This document shows, one piece after another, positions 1-8,400 of a stretch of 51,530 bases of DNA. Made by a program: the position numbers and the translations under genes. Position 1 is the stretch's first letter. Every line of letters starts with the position of its first letter. The notes under the pieces were generated by a model. It searched no databases. It was not told the origin of the DNA and was given only the letters and a program-made list of their open reading frames with translations. The stretch comes from HGM11416 sp034104345 (GTDB taxonomy: Bacteria > Bacillota > Clostridia > Christensenellales > Borkfalkiaceae). The DNA is taken from positions 1 through 51,530 of the forward strand of contig JAXEDY010000023.1 in NCBI GenBank assembly GCA_034104345.1, in the 5' to 3' direction.

Positions 1-1506
1 AGTTACTTTAACGATGGTGTGTTCTTTAGCTTCACCGTCAACCTCAGCGGGAACAACGTTAATTTCTTTGCCGCAAACAGTACAAACGTCAGCGTTACGA
101 GCGCCGATTAAGCAGTTTTTACGGGGAAGATCTCTGTTAACGTAGTGGTGGTTTTCGCAAACTTCTGTCCTTGCCCTGCCACATTCATCGCAAACATAAA
201 TAGTTGTCAAAGTGCAGTTGTCGCCTTCGATTTCAACTTTGCTTTCAATATGCTCTTTTGCCGGCACGACTTCCTGCTCAATTAAAACCGTGCCGCAAAC
301 TAAGCAGTGCTTGCCTTGGGTTAAGCCCGTATTCGTGCAAGTGGGTTCTACCGCTTCGTCGATTACTTCGGTATGCCCGGTTGCGTTTATAACTTCCTGC
401 TCAACTAAAACCGTGTTACAAACGGCGCAGATTTTGCCCGCGGTTAAACCCGTTTGGGTGCAAGTGGGGGCAACCGCTTCTAAAATTTGTTCGACGTGAC
501 CGTTGGCTTCGATAATCGGAGCGGCAGAAAGTTCGGTTTTGGCGGTTTCGTCGGCAAAAATTTTGTTGCATTTTTCGCAGACGTAATATTCGTCGTTTCC
601 GCCTGCGGTGCAAGTGGCGGCAACCGCCTCAACTTTGTTAAGCGAGTGCGAGCAAACCGACGGCGAAACTCCGTAAAAAATTTCAACGTTCCAGCCCGCA
701 AAATATTTGCGCAAGCGGATAAGGTCTTTGGCGTTTACTTCGCCATCGCCGTTTACGTCGAGCGCGACTTCGTCTACTTCTACTTCCCAGCCCGAAAAGT
801 ATTTACGCAGGCGGATAAGGTCTTTGGCGTTCACTTCGCCGTCGCCGTTAATATCGCCGGGCAAGCCGCGTTTTATGGTTAATTCGCCGTTTTTAACGGC
901 GAATTCAACGTCTTCTTCGTCGAGATTTATTACGTTTGATTTTTCGTATGTAAGGGTTATTGCCGAAACGCAATCGGCTTCGACTTTTTTAGCCGTAAAG
1001 TTAAGCGTTGCAAACGTTTTGTTGCCCGAAACGTTTATAAGGTCGCTCCAACAAAGGCGCAACGGGCTGTTAAGCAACGGCGGCGTTTCGCCGTTTTTGG
1101 CAAATTCTTCGCCGTAAGTAAACGAATTTAAGGTTAAAATGCTTTCGTCGAAAGTTACGTCGCAAATTACCGAAGCAACGCCGGGGCTGTTTTTAAGGTC
1201 GATTTTTACGTCGACCGACTTTCCGCCTATCACCGACGGGCTTTCGATTTCGATTGTTGCCTGCTCTGTATCGGTTTGCTCGGTTTCTTTCAACGTTTCG
1301 GCTTGTTCCGTTTCCGTTTGCGCGGTTATGCTTTGCGCTTTAACGGTTTGCGCGCTTACTTTATCTGCGGCGTTAAAACCGAAAAGCCCCGAAACGAAGC
1401 CGAAAACCGAAATTACAAAAGCAAGCGCCGTTAAAGTTGCGGCAATGCTTTTTGCTGCAAATCGTTTATTTACTTTGCCCGAAAATTTGTTTAAATTGGT
1501 TTTCAT
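1..1506 (-). CDS. Secreted cohesin-dockerin protein with C-terminal Cys-rich repeats (3' end outside window)
   Basis: Minus-strand frame open from ATG at 1506 to the window edge (502 codons seen, no stop, so partial). A good Shine-Dalgarno (AAAAGGAG) precedes the ATG. Residues about 18-50 look like a signal peptide. Residues about 83-212 resemble a cohesin-type beta-sandwich (IEIESPSVIGGKSVDVKIDL start, SPGVASVICDVTFD core). Residues about 213-272 hold two type I dockerin repeats, each with the calcium loop DxNGDGEVNAKD followed by LIRLRKYF. After that come at least four Cys-pair repeats of the type PTCTxTGLTxGKxCxVCxTV ending in GH, as seen in large Clostridia surface proteins. It follows another cohesin gene in the same orientation, which suggests an extracellular scaffold assembly. 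Family assignments come from motifs only; the enzyme or glycan target is unknown. Confidence 0.85.
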   Translation of the reverse strand, partial: MKTNLNKFSGKVNKRFAAKSIAATLTALAFVISVFGFVSGLFGFNAADKVSAQTVKAQSITAQTETEQAETLKETEQTDTEQATIEIESPSVIGGKSVDVKIDLKNSPGVASVICDVTFDESILTLNSFTYGEEFAKNGETPPLLNSPLRLCWSDLINVSGNKTFATLNFTAKKVEADCVSAITLTYEKSNVINLDEEDVEFAVKNGELTIKRGLPGDINGDGEVNAKDLIRLRKYFSGWEVEVDEVALDVNGDGEVNAKDLIRLRKYFAGWNVEIFYGVSPSVCSHSLNKVEAVAATCTAGGNDEYYVCEKCNKIFADETAKTELSAAPIIEANGHVEQILEAVAPTCTQTGLTAGKICAVCNTVLVEQEVINATGHTEVIDEAVEPTCTNTGLTQGKHCLVCGTVLIEQEVVPAKEHIESKVEIEGDNCTLTTIYVCDECGRARTEVCENHHYVNRDLPRKNCLIGARNADVCTVCGKEINVVPAEVDGEAKEHTIVKVT

Positions 1507-1665
1507 TTTTTCTCCTTTTCTTTTTAATTTTTATTTGAAACCGCTAAATATACAGGTTAATAAAATTATAAGCCCAACATTATAAATCCGTAAGAATTTA
1601 CAAGCCGATTTATATAACGACAATTTATAAACCGACTTGCTTTTATTTAATATTTTGTTAAAACG

Positions 1666-2922
1666 TTATTTTACGGTGATTTTTCCGCTGATTATATCGA
1701 AATGAACGTCGTTTTCGTCGATATCGCAAACGTTGCCTTTTTTATAACTTAAAGTTACGGGGCTTACGCTTCCCGAAACGGCTTGCGCGCTTATTTCGAA
1801 AGTTATGGTTGCAAAAACGCCGTCGGATTCGTTCTGTTCGATGTTTTCAAACGCCAACTGCAACGGGTTTGCTTTAAGGTTGGGGGCTATTCCGCCGCTG
1901 AACGATGCGCCGTAGGTTACGCTTTTAACGCTTAAAATCGAAGAATCGTATGCAACGCTTAACACAGCCGCCGCAAAACCGGGGTTGTTTTTAACCGATA
2001 CGGTTATTTGCACAGTTTCGCCCGCCTTTGCCGCTGCCGAATTTAAAACGAGCGCGGGCGAAGTGCTTTGTTCGTATTTAACGTTTAAAAGCCCCGCTTC
2101 TTCAAGCGTTTTTGCGCCCGCCGCTTCGACAGCCGCCCTTACGCTTTCGGTTACGAAAACGGTTTTTTCGTTTAAACTTGCAATTAAGTCGCCGTTTTTC
2201 TCGATTTTTTCTATAAGCGCGCTATATTCGCTTTCGCTCGTGATTTTTATCGGGAAATTTTCACCGCCAAACCAGCCGTAAACGCTTAAAATTTCGCTTT
2301 CGTAACTTTCTTTGGCAGACAAAAACGAACTGTTCGCAACGTAATATTGCGAGCGCGTTACGTTTTTAATATCGCATTCGCCCGTTTCTTCGCCGCTTTC
2401 GGTCCTACCTTTTGGGAAATCGGCGTATTTTACGACCGTTTCGCCGTTTTTTATAAACGCTATCGCCGCAAAATCAACGTTATATAAAAGTTTTTCGCCT
2501 TTCGAAGCTGCTGCAAGCCCTGTTATGCAAACGTTGGCGCAATAATTTTCGCCGTCGAAATAAATTTTTTGCTTATCGAGCGCGCCGCCCACTTTTACGG
2601 CAAGGTTTTTATATTCGCCGTCGGTTATTTTTTCAAATTCCGAAGCGGGCGCAACGTATGCGTTAAGAGTTATTTCGTCGCCCGAATTTATGTAATCGGC
2701 GGTGGATTTGTTCATTTTTATCTTAAATCTCAGTCCGTCTGCCGCGAGTTTTATGCTCGCGCCGTATTGCATTTTTAAAATTAAGTTTTCGCTTTCGGCT
2801 GCCGATACGGTTTTGGTCCGGTTTAAACCCGCAACGCCTACGGTTAAAAACAGCGCAAACACCGCCGCTAAAACCGCTTTTGCTATTTTCGATTTTTTTG
2901 CTTTATCAATATTTATATGCAT
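1666..2922 (-). CDS. Secreted protein with C-terminal cohesin-like domain
   Basis: 418 aa. The N-terminus has a basic n-region (KAKKSKIAK), a hydrophobic core and a probable signal peptidase site near VSA-AES, so it is exported. Residues about 40-285 are an unrecognised region containing a YGWFGGENFPIKI segment and short helices. Residues about 290-418 resemble a cohesin or related carbohydrate-scaffold fold: ALVLNSAAAKAGETVQITV, then NPGFAAAVLSVAYDSSILSV and a closing ISGKITVK strand. This matches the N-terminal domain of the downstream gene (1-1506), suggesting a shared module. It starts 18 bp after the stop of a 49-aa peptide gene and is probably co-transcribed with it. Cohesins bind dockerins, so a partnership with the downstream dockerin protein is plausible but inferred. 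Confidence 0.82.
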   Translation of the reverse strand: MHINIDKAKKSKIAKAVLAAVFALFLTVGVAGLNRTKTVSAAESENLILKMQYGASIKLAADGLRFKIKMNKSTADYINSGDEITLNAYVAPASEFEKITDGEYKNLAVKVGGALDKQKIYFDGENYCANVCITGLAAASKGEKLLYNVDFAAIAFIKNGETVVKYADFPKGRTESGEETGECDIKNVTRSQYYVANSSFLSAKESYESEILSVYGWFGGENFPIKITSESEYSALIEKIEKNGDLIASLNEKTVFVTESVRAAVEAAGAKTLEEAGLLNVKYEQSTSPALVLNSAAAKAGETVQITVSVKNNPGFAAAVLSVAYDSSILSVKSVTYGASFSGGIAPNLKANPLQLAFENIEQNESDGVFATITFEISAQAVSGSVSPVTLSYKKGNVCDIDENDVHFDIISGKITVK

Positions 2923-2940
2923 TACCTCTCACCCCCGACG

Positions 2941-3090
2941 TTACCATTCGCCCAATCCGTCGGCGTTAAAATCGTTATCGTTTTTTTCGTCGCTTGCCGT
3001 TATAACGTCGCTTTTGCCAACAATAAAAAAATCAAGTTGCGGCGTTAAATATTGTTGCTTTTCGTTTTCGTCTGCTTTTCTTTTTTTCAT
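2941..3090 (-). CDS. 49-aa acidic peptide preceding the cohesin gene
   Basis: ATG at 3090 is preceded by a strong Shine-Dalgarno (AAGGAG, 7 nt upstream); stop TAA at 2941-2943. The peptide begins with a Lys-rich MKKRKADENEK, has a central TPQLDFFIVGKSDVITASDE and ends NADGLGEW. There is no signal peptide or membrane segment. Short proteins with a P-x-L/V-x-F/V...DVITAS core occur next to surface-protein genes in gut Clostridia (general knowledge, not searched). Position, strong ribosome site and 18-bp spacing make it a real gene in the cohesin operon. Function unknown. Confidence 0.75.
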   Translation of the reverse strand: MKKRKADENEKQQYLTPQLDFFIVGKSDVITASDEKNDNDFNADGLGEW

Positions 3091-3121
3091 AATACTCTCC
3101 TTTTCGATAATTTTTGATAAT

Positions 3122-3149
3122 TCAAGTCGCTTTTGTCAAGTCGATTTTG
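3122..3149. repeat. 14-bp tandem direct repeat upstream of the cohesin operon
   Basis: TCAAGTCGCTTTTG is followed directly by TCAAGTCGATTTTG (13 of 14 bases equal). Read on the minus strand it includes a TTGACA hexamer (3134-3139) that could be a -35 element for the 49-aa peptide/cohesin operon. It lies between the divergent XRE regulator and that operon, so it may be an operator. Confidence 0.45.
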
Positions 3150-3250
3150 CCCCGAAAAATGCGTTTGAATTTAATAATTTTTTACGCAAAACTTATTAAC
3201 GGGCTTTTTTTGCGTGGTTTAAAATATTTAACTATTATTCATTATAGGTC

Positions 3251-3297
3251 AAACAATTGAACTTGTCAACTAAATAGTTCAAAAAATTGATATAATT
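3251..3297 (+). promoter_or_regulatory. XRE gene promoter region with operator-like palindrome
   Basis: A -10 hexamer TATAAT lies at 3292-3297. The perfect palindrome AACTAAATAGTT (3269-3280) occupies the -35 position, inside a wider inverted repeat GAACT...AGTTC (3260-3281). No canonical -35 is seen at 17 bp. The layout fits autoregulation by the XRE protein encoded just downstream. Confidence 0.5.
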
Positions 3298-3326
3298 CGA
3301 AAAACCGGGAAGGTAAATATTTAAAA

Positions 3327-3551
3327 ATGAACGTTTTTTCGGAAAGGCTTAACAAACTTATAACCGAAAGCAAAATAACCAGCTATCGCGTTGCCAAAGA
3401 TTTAAAATGCAGCAAAGCCACCGTTTTGAACTGGTGCGAAGGATATAACGAGCCAAAGGCTTCGCAAATTAAAAACCTCGCCGTTTATTTCGACGTGTCT
3501 GCCGATTATCTGCTTGGTTTAGAAGACGAATCGGGAACGAAAACACGATAA
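3327..3551 (+). CDS. Small XRE-family helix-turn-helix regulator
   Basis: 74 aa, almost entirely one HTH_3/Cro-CI domain: an N-terminal helix MNVFSERLNKLITES, the helix-turn-helix YRVAKDLKCSKATVLNWCEG, then the family-typical PKASQIKNLAVYFDVSADYLLGL. No extra effector domain is present. The Shine-Dalgarno is weak (AAGG about 15 nt upstream). It is divergent from the cohesin operon and preceded by a palindromic operator, so it most likely regulates itself and perhaps the cohesin operon. The target is inferred. Confidence 0.85.
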   Translation: MNVFSERLNKLITESKITSYRVAKDLKCSKATVLNWCEGYNEPKASQIKNLAVYFDVSADYLLGLEDESGTKTR

Positions 3552-3563
3552 AAAAGCAAAAAT

Positions 3564-3607
3564 AAAACGCCCCAAAGTGCCGTTTTTCGACCTATAGGGG
3601 CGTTTTT
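3564..3607 (+). terminator. Intrinsic terminator of the XRE gene with repeat-like loop
   Basis: AAAACGCCCC (3564-3573) pairs with GGGGCGTTTTT (3597-3607). The large loop contains AAAGTGCCGTTTTTCGACCT and then ATAG, which resembles one arm of the palindromic element at 4134-4187. It may be a degenerate copy that became part of a terminator. Confidence 0.6.
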
Positions 3608-3628
3608 ATCTTTTTGTTTTGTTTTTTT

Positions 3629-3656
3629 AATTGCGAGAGACCGTCGGTCCCCTTAC
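3629..3656. repeat. Short intergenic palindromic repeat (gagacc..cggtcc type)
   Basis: TTGCGAGAGACCGTCGGTCC (from 3631) continuing CCTTAC resembles the stretch at 17629-17655 (TTGCGGGAGACCAACGGTTT then CCCCTAC). Both contain a GACC..GGT(C/T) inverted core, so they appear to belong to one dispersed intergenic family. Confidence 0.45.
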
Positions 3657-3679
3657 GTTTAACTCAATATAATAAACTT

Positions 3680-4636
3680 TTACTTTAAAATTTTCTTTAT
3701 AACCCAAAACTGAAAACGTTCGGGCATTAAAGATAACAGCCTTAAAAGCGGATTGCGGTTTACGCTGTATGCAAACTTCGCTTTTTTAGCGCATACGATT
3801 TTTAGCGTTTTTTGCGCGATTTTTTTTGGCAAAACGCTTTTTGCTTCTACGCTGTCAACTATATGTTTAAAACGCGCGGCGTTATATTTGTAATTTTTTG
3901 TATTGTTGCAAAATTCATCTAATGCGGTTGTGGATACGCCGAGCATATCGGTTTTAACCGCGCCCGCTCGGATTACCGAAACGGATATACCCAGAAGTTG
4001 CGCTTCCATTTTTAAAGAATATGCATATTTATCGAGCGCGCTTTTGCTAACGGCATAAAGCCCCGTAAAAGGCAGCGGTTTTAGCGGCGCAAGTTCGCTT
4101 GTGGTAATTATTATTTTGCCGCCCTTGCTTTTGCCGAAAGTGCCGTTAACGGGCTTATAGCCCGACTTTTTAGTAAAATCGCTTTCGCGTTTTCCGCCGC
4201 TTACGCAATCATTTTCGCTTTCGGCTTTTAAAAACGGAGCCGCCGCTTTGTTTATTAAAAATGCGCCGAAAAGGTTAATCTTAAAAACTTTTTCAAACTT
4301 TTCGGCGGACATTTCTAAAAACGAATCGAGTGCGTAAACGCCCGCAAAATGTATAACCGCATAAAGTTTTTTGGTTGTTCGTGCTATTTTTTCAAACGCT
4401 TCGGCAACGCTTTGTTCGTTCGTTACGTCGGTTTGTATAAAAAGCGAGTTTTGTTGCGGCAACGCGCCAAGCGCCGGTTGTTTTTTATCGAGAGCGAACA
4501 CAAAAAATCCGTTTTCGTTTAAAAGTTTAGCGGTTTCCTCACCCATTCCGCCGCCCGCGCCGGTAATTACGACGTATTTATTTTCGCCTTTGTTTCCGCC
4601 GCGTTTGAATACCCCTTTGTCTTCACGCGTCGTCAT
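3680..4636 (-). CDS. Short-chain dehydrogenase/reductase carrying an in-frame palindromic insert
   Basis: 318 aa, classical SDR with a Rossmann fold. The TGAGGGMG nucleotide-binding motif is at residues 25-32, D70 in the adenine pocket strand, HFAGVY (96-101) replaces the usual NNAG, and the catalytic YAVSK (Y194, K198) is intact. The substrate cannot be told. The segment between helix alpha-F and the GKIIITTS strand is expanded by about 30 residues (about 139-172), including ESDFTKKSGYKPVNGTFG, encoded by the repeat at 4134-4187. Its ATG overlaps the TGA of the upstream relQ-like gene (ATGA), so the two are translationally coupled. The C-terminus MPERFQFWVIKKILK resembles SDRs acting near membranes, but that is speculation. 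Confidence 0.85.
   Translation of the reverse strand: MTTREDKGVFKRGGNKGENKYVVITGAGGGMGEETAKLLNENGFFVFALDKKQPALGALPQQNSLFIQTDVTNEQSVAEAFEKIARTTKKLYAVIHFAGVYALDSFLEMSAEKFEKVFKINLFGAFLINKAAAPFLKAESENDCVSGGKRESDFTKKSGYKPVNGTFGKSKGGKIIITTSELAPLKPLPFTGLYAVSKSALDKYAYSLKMEAQLLGISVSVIRAGAVKTDMLGVSTTALDEFCNNTKNYKYNAARFKHIVDSVEAKSVLPKKIAQKTLKIVCAKKAKFAYSVNRNPLLRLLSLMPERFQFWVIKKILK
4134..4187 (-). repeat. Palindromic element copy A, inside the SDR coding sequence
   Basis: 54 nt containing a perfect hairpin CGGGCT-TAT-AGCCCG at 4150-4164. It aligns without gaps to 10385-10438 in addB (45 of 54 bases equal by eye). Both copies start at the third base of a codon (codons 150 and 735), so they are read in the same frame. 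Here it encodes SDR residues 151-168. Confidence 0.8.
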
Positions 4637-5295
4637 TCTTTTTCCACCGCCATTATGCGCTTATACATATCCTGCATTTTCGCGTCGATTTCGGCAATTT
4701 TGTCAGAACATTCGAGCATTTCTTCGTAAATGCCTTCGGGCAGGCGCTTGGGATCGACCTTATAACTTACGTCGTGCTCCAAACTCGCCCAAAAGTCCAT
4801 TGCAATGGTGCGGATTTGCACTTCGGCAATAACGTATTCGGTGCGATCGGAAAGATAAACCGGCACTTTTAAATCGAGATGCAACGACCGATAGCCGTTA
4901 TAATTGGGGTTTTTAATATAGTCTTGCCGCTTTACGAGTTCTAAATCGGTTTGCCGCAAAAGCATATCGGCAACCTTATAAACGTCGTCGATATAACTGC
5001 AAACCACCCTTACTCCCGCAATGTCGTTAAGATTTTTCATTGCGGATTCGATGTTGACGGGCAGCCCCTTTTTAATAAGTTTTGCTATTATGCTGTCTGC
5101 GGATTTAAGGCGGCTTTCGATGTGATGAATGGGGTTGCGGTCATACTTAACGTTAAACTCGTTGTTTAAAACTTCGAGTTTAAGTTTTAACTGCCTTACA
5201 GCCGAATCGTAAAGGTTTTGCATTACAAGATAATCGTGCGACAAAGCGTAAAACGATGAAATATCGCCGTTTTTTATTCCGTTTTTATTGGGCAT
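4633..5295 (-). CDS. relQ: Small alarmone synthetase, RelQ-like (p)ppGpp synthase
   Basis: Single-domain RelA/SpoT synthetase of about 220 aa, the usual RelQ/RelP length, without the hydrolase, TGS or ACT domains of long Rel. It transfers pyrophosphate from ATP to GDP/GTP to make (p)ppGpp. Visible motifs: the first helix YLVMQNLYDSAV, DIAGVRVVCSYIDDVY (91-106), YNGYRSLHL (132-140) and EVQIRTIAMDFWASLEHD (158-175). I chose ATG at 5295 because AGGG precedes it at normal distance and the length fits; an upstream TTG at 5409 would add 38 residues of unconserved sequence. It overlaps the downstream SDR by 4 nt. RelQ versus RelP cannot be decided by eye. Confidence 0.85.
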   Translation of the reverse strand: MPNKNGIKNGDISSFYALSHDYLVMQNLYDSAVRQLKLKLEVLNNEFNVKYDRNPIHHIESRLKSADSIIAKLIKKGLPVNIESAMKNLNDIAGVRVVCSYIDDVYKVADMLLRQTDLELVKRQDYIKNPNYNGYRSLHLDLKVPVYLSDRTEYVIAEVQIRTIAMDFWASLEHDVSYKVDPKRLPEGIYEEMLECSDKIAEIDAKMQDMYKRIMAVEKE

Positions 5296-5465
5296 GATAA
5301 GTTTTTCCCTGTTTTTATTTGTCTCGGCGGCAAAGTTAGCCGCGCTTTTTTGCGGGGGAGCCGCTTTTGCGCCCCGAATAATTTTAGCACAATCCGTTTC
5401 TTTTTTCAAGGTTTTTATTAAAATAATAAAAATAATCGAAATTGCCTTATCTTATAAAACGCCTT

Positions 5466-8400
5466 TTAATATATTGCGTCGTTTAAAAAATCGAGCGAAA
5501 GGGGTATTATCCTTGCCGAGTAAATATTTGCAAGGTAAAGCCCGATTATGTTTTTGTTAAGCACTTTTTTAACAGCCAAAGCGTAAAGCCTTAACTGTTT
5601 TTCGTATCGATAAATAAGGTCGGAATCGTTTTTAAGCGACGAAAATTTATAATCGACGATAATCGCGTCGTTTCCTTTTACGGCAAGCAAGTCGATAATT
5701 CCCTGAACTAAAACCTGCTCGTCGCCAAGGTAACCTTTTTCGGTAAGTTTTGCGGGCAGATACGCCGTAAACGGTTGTTCTTTATAAAGTTCGAACCCTT
5801 TAATCATTGAAAAAAGCGGCATTTTTAAAATCGATTTTACCTTTGCTTCGCTGATGCGCAAAAGTTCGTCGGCCGTAAGCAAATGTGCGGCTATAAGCTC
5901 GTTAACCGCTCTTTCGGGCGAAAGATTAAAATCGATAAGTTGCAAAACTTTATGATACGCGGTTCCCGTTTCTTCGTCGCTTGCACCGAACAAAGGCGCG
6001 TATTCGAAAGCGGGCGCGTTTTCTTCGTCGAAGTGCGCCGCCGAAGTTACCGAACGCTTAACCGAAATTTTTTCGTCCGCCTTAAACGGATAATCGAAAG
6101 TTAAGTTTTCTTTGATTTTTTGTTTTAAATATTCGTCGGGATTGCCGATTAAAACCTGTTTTACCGCCCGCGACGAAAATTCGGATAAATCGTTTTCGCT
6201 TTTAATCGAAACGGGCAAGTCGGTCTGCGCGATAAGATCGACAAACGCCGACGAAAACGTTCCGTCGAATTCGCCGTGCTCCTTTTTAAGCGGAATTTCG
6301 GATTCGCCGTCTTTTTCGGTAACCGTTCCGATTATAAAAAGTTGATTTTTAGCGCGGGTTAAGGCAACGTATAAAAGCCGCGCTTCCTCTTCGCGCAGAG
6401 TTTTTTGCTTTTTATACCGCACGAATTTGCGGTGAAGCGTGTCTTTAACCGTTCCGTCCGAAAGGTCGTTTAGTTTAAGCGCTATACCGTAGTTTTTATC
6501 GACGAGCATGTCGCTTTTTAAATCTTCGAAGTTATACCGTTTTTCGGCGCCGCCCAGAATAACGACGGGAAATTCAAGCCCTTTCGAAGCGTGAATACTC
6601 ATTATTTTAACCGCGTTTTCGTCGGAATATTCAAGCGACAAGTCTTCGACCGTGCTGTCCATTACGGGCAGAAATTCGCCGACCGTGCGTTTTTTTGCGC
6701 CCGCCGCTTCGATAAACAAATTTATTCGTTCAAGTTTTTGGGCTCCCAGCCTGTCAGAAAGATATTTAAGGTCGATTTTCTTTTCTTTTACGACCAGATT
6801 CAAAAGTTCGTCGCACGGCATAAACGCCGAAAGCAGACGGATTTTTTTTATATATTCGTCGAACGATTTAAGTTTTTGATAAAGTTCGTCGTTTTCTTTT
6901 TCTATTTCGCGAAAGTTGTCGCTTTCATGCGCCCTGCTTTCGCTTATCTTTTCGTTTTCGGTTGAATTTTTCGGGCCGATTGCCGAATCCGCCCCCACGT
7001 CTATGGGGCTATAACGGTTTAAATAAGCGCGATAGGCTTCGCAGAACGAGCCGGTTTTACAAAACTTTCTTATATTTAAAAGTTCGGCGTCGGTCAGGTT
7101 TCCTACGGGGCTTTTAAGCGCCGCAACGAGCGGAATATCCTGATTGAAGCACCCTATAAGTTTTAAAAAGTTTGTTAAAAAAGAAATTTCGGGGTATTCT
7201 CCTATGCTTTTACGCGACGAAGCGGCGACGGGAATGCCCGCGCGGATAAGTTCGTTAACGTATTTATCGCCCGAATTTTTGGTGTTGCGCAGAAGCAGAC
7301 AAAAATCGCCGTAGTTCAATTTTTTATACGCGCCGTCTTTTACGTCGTAATATTCCGAATCGATTAAACTTTCGATAATTCCGCAAACGAGCCGCCCTTC
7401 GGCAAACCCGTCGGATTTTTTAAGCACGTCTAAATGTTTAACCACCCCGTAAACGCCCGAAGGCAGGGTTTTTTCTTTCTTTCCGCGCGCAACGAAAACG
7501 GCTTTCGCGCCGCCCTCGGCTTCGGGATAACTCCCGCCGAAAATCATGGGCGAGTTTTTATAATCGACGCGCCCGAAGTCTTTGGTGAACACGTTTTTGA
7601 ACACGTTGTTTACCGCGTTTAAAACGGGCGCGGCGCTTCTGAAATTTTTATCGAGCGATATTGCCGTGCCGCTTTGCTCGTCAACTTGTTCGGCTCCTCG
7701 TTCATTGCTCGTTTCGGCGTTCGGCTCGTTTTCAACTTTTTCCGCACTCGTTGAACTTTGTTTTGCGCTTTTTGCCAAATATTCGTCGAACTTGTCGGCG
7801 AAAATATCGGGATTGCACCCGCGGAAGTTGTAAATGCTTTGCTTTACGTCGCCCACCATAAACAAATTGTTAACGGTAAGGCGCTTTAAAAGTTCTTCCT
7901 GCACGCCGTTCGTATCCTGATACTCGTCGGCAAAAACGTATTTATAGCGCGACCTAACTTCTTCACGTATTTCGTCGACCTTTAAAAGTTTTAAGGTTAA
8001 ATGCTCTAAGTCTGAAAAATCGACCGCGTTTTCGTCGCGTTTTTCTTTTTCGTAATATTCGGCGAACTTTTTTATAAGCGAGCAAAGCGCTTTATAAACG
8101 GGTGCGGCTTTTTCGGCGCGCTCGATTTCTTCGCTTAATTTTTCGCCCGTTGCCGACCTTACCGTCTCGACGAACGGCCTAAAACTGTCGTAATAAAACT
8201 CTTTAAGGTTTTCGCGTGCGGATATATCGTCGGCTTCGGCTTTGGTTTTTACGGGAAACCTTAGCGCGGCTGAATTTATCGCGTTTAAATAATCGTCGTA
8301 GTCGTCGTTGAGTTCGAAATTTTTAAGGCAAGCCGAAAGTTCGCCCGCAAATTTTTCGAGTTTTCCGTTTTTATCGAGAGTAAAACGGATTTCGCTAAGC

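Noticed and set aside
487..1585. Plus-strand ORFs opposite the dockerin protein
   Set aside because: Shadows of the minus-strand reading frame, which has signal peptide, dockerin motifs and a ribosome site.
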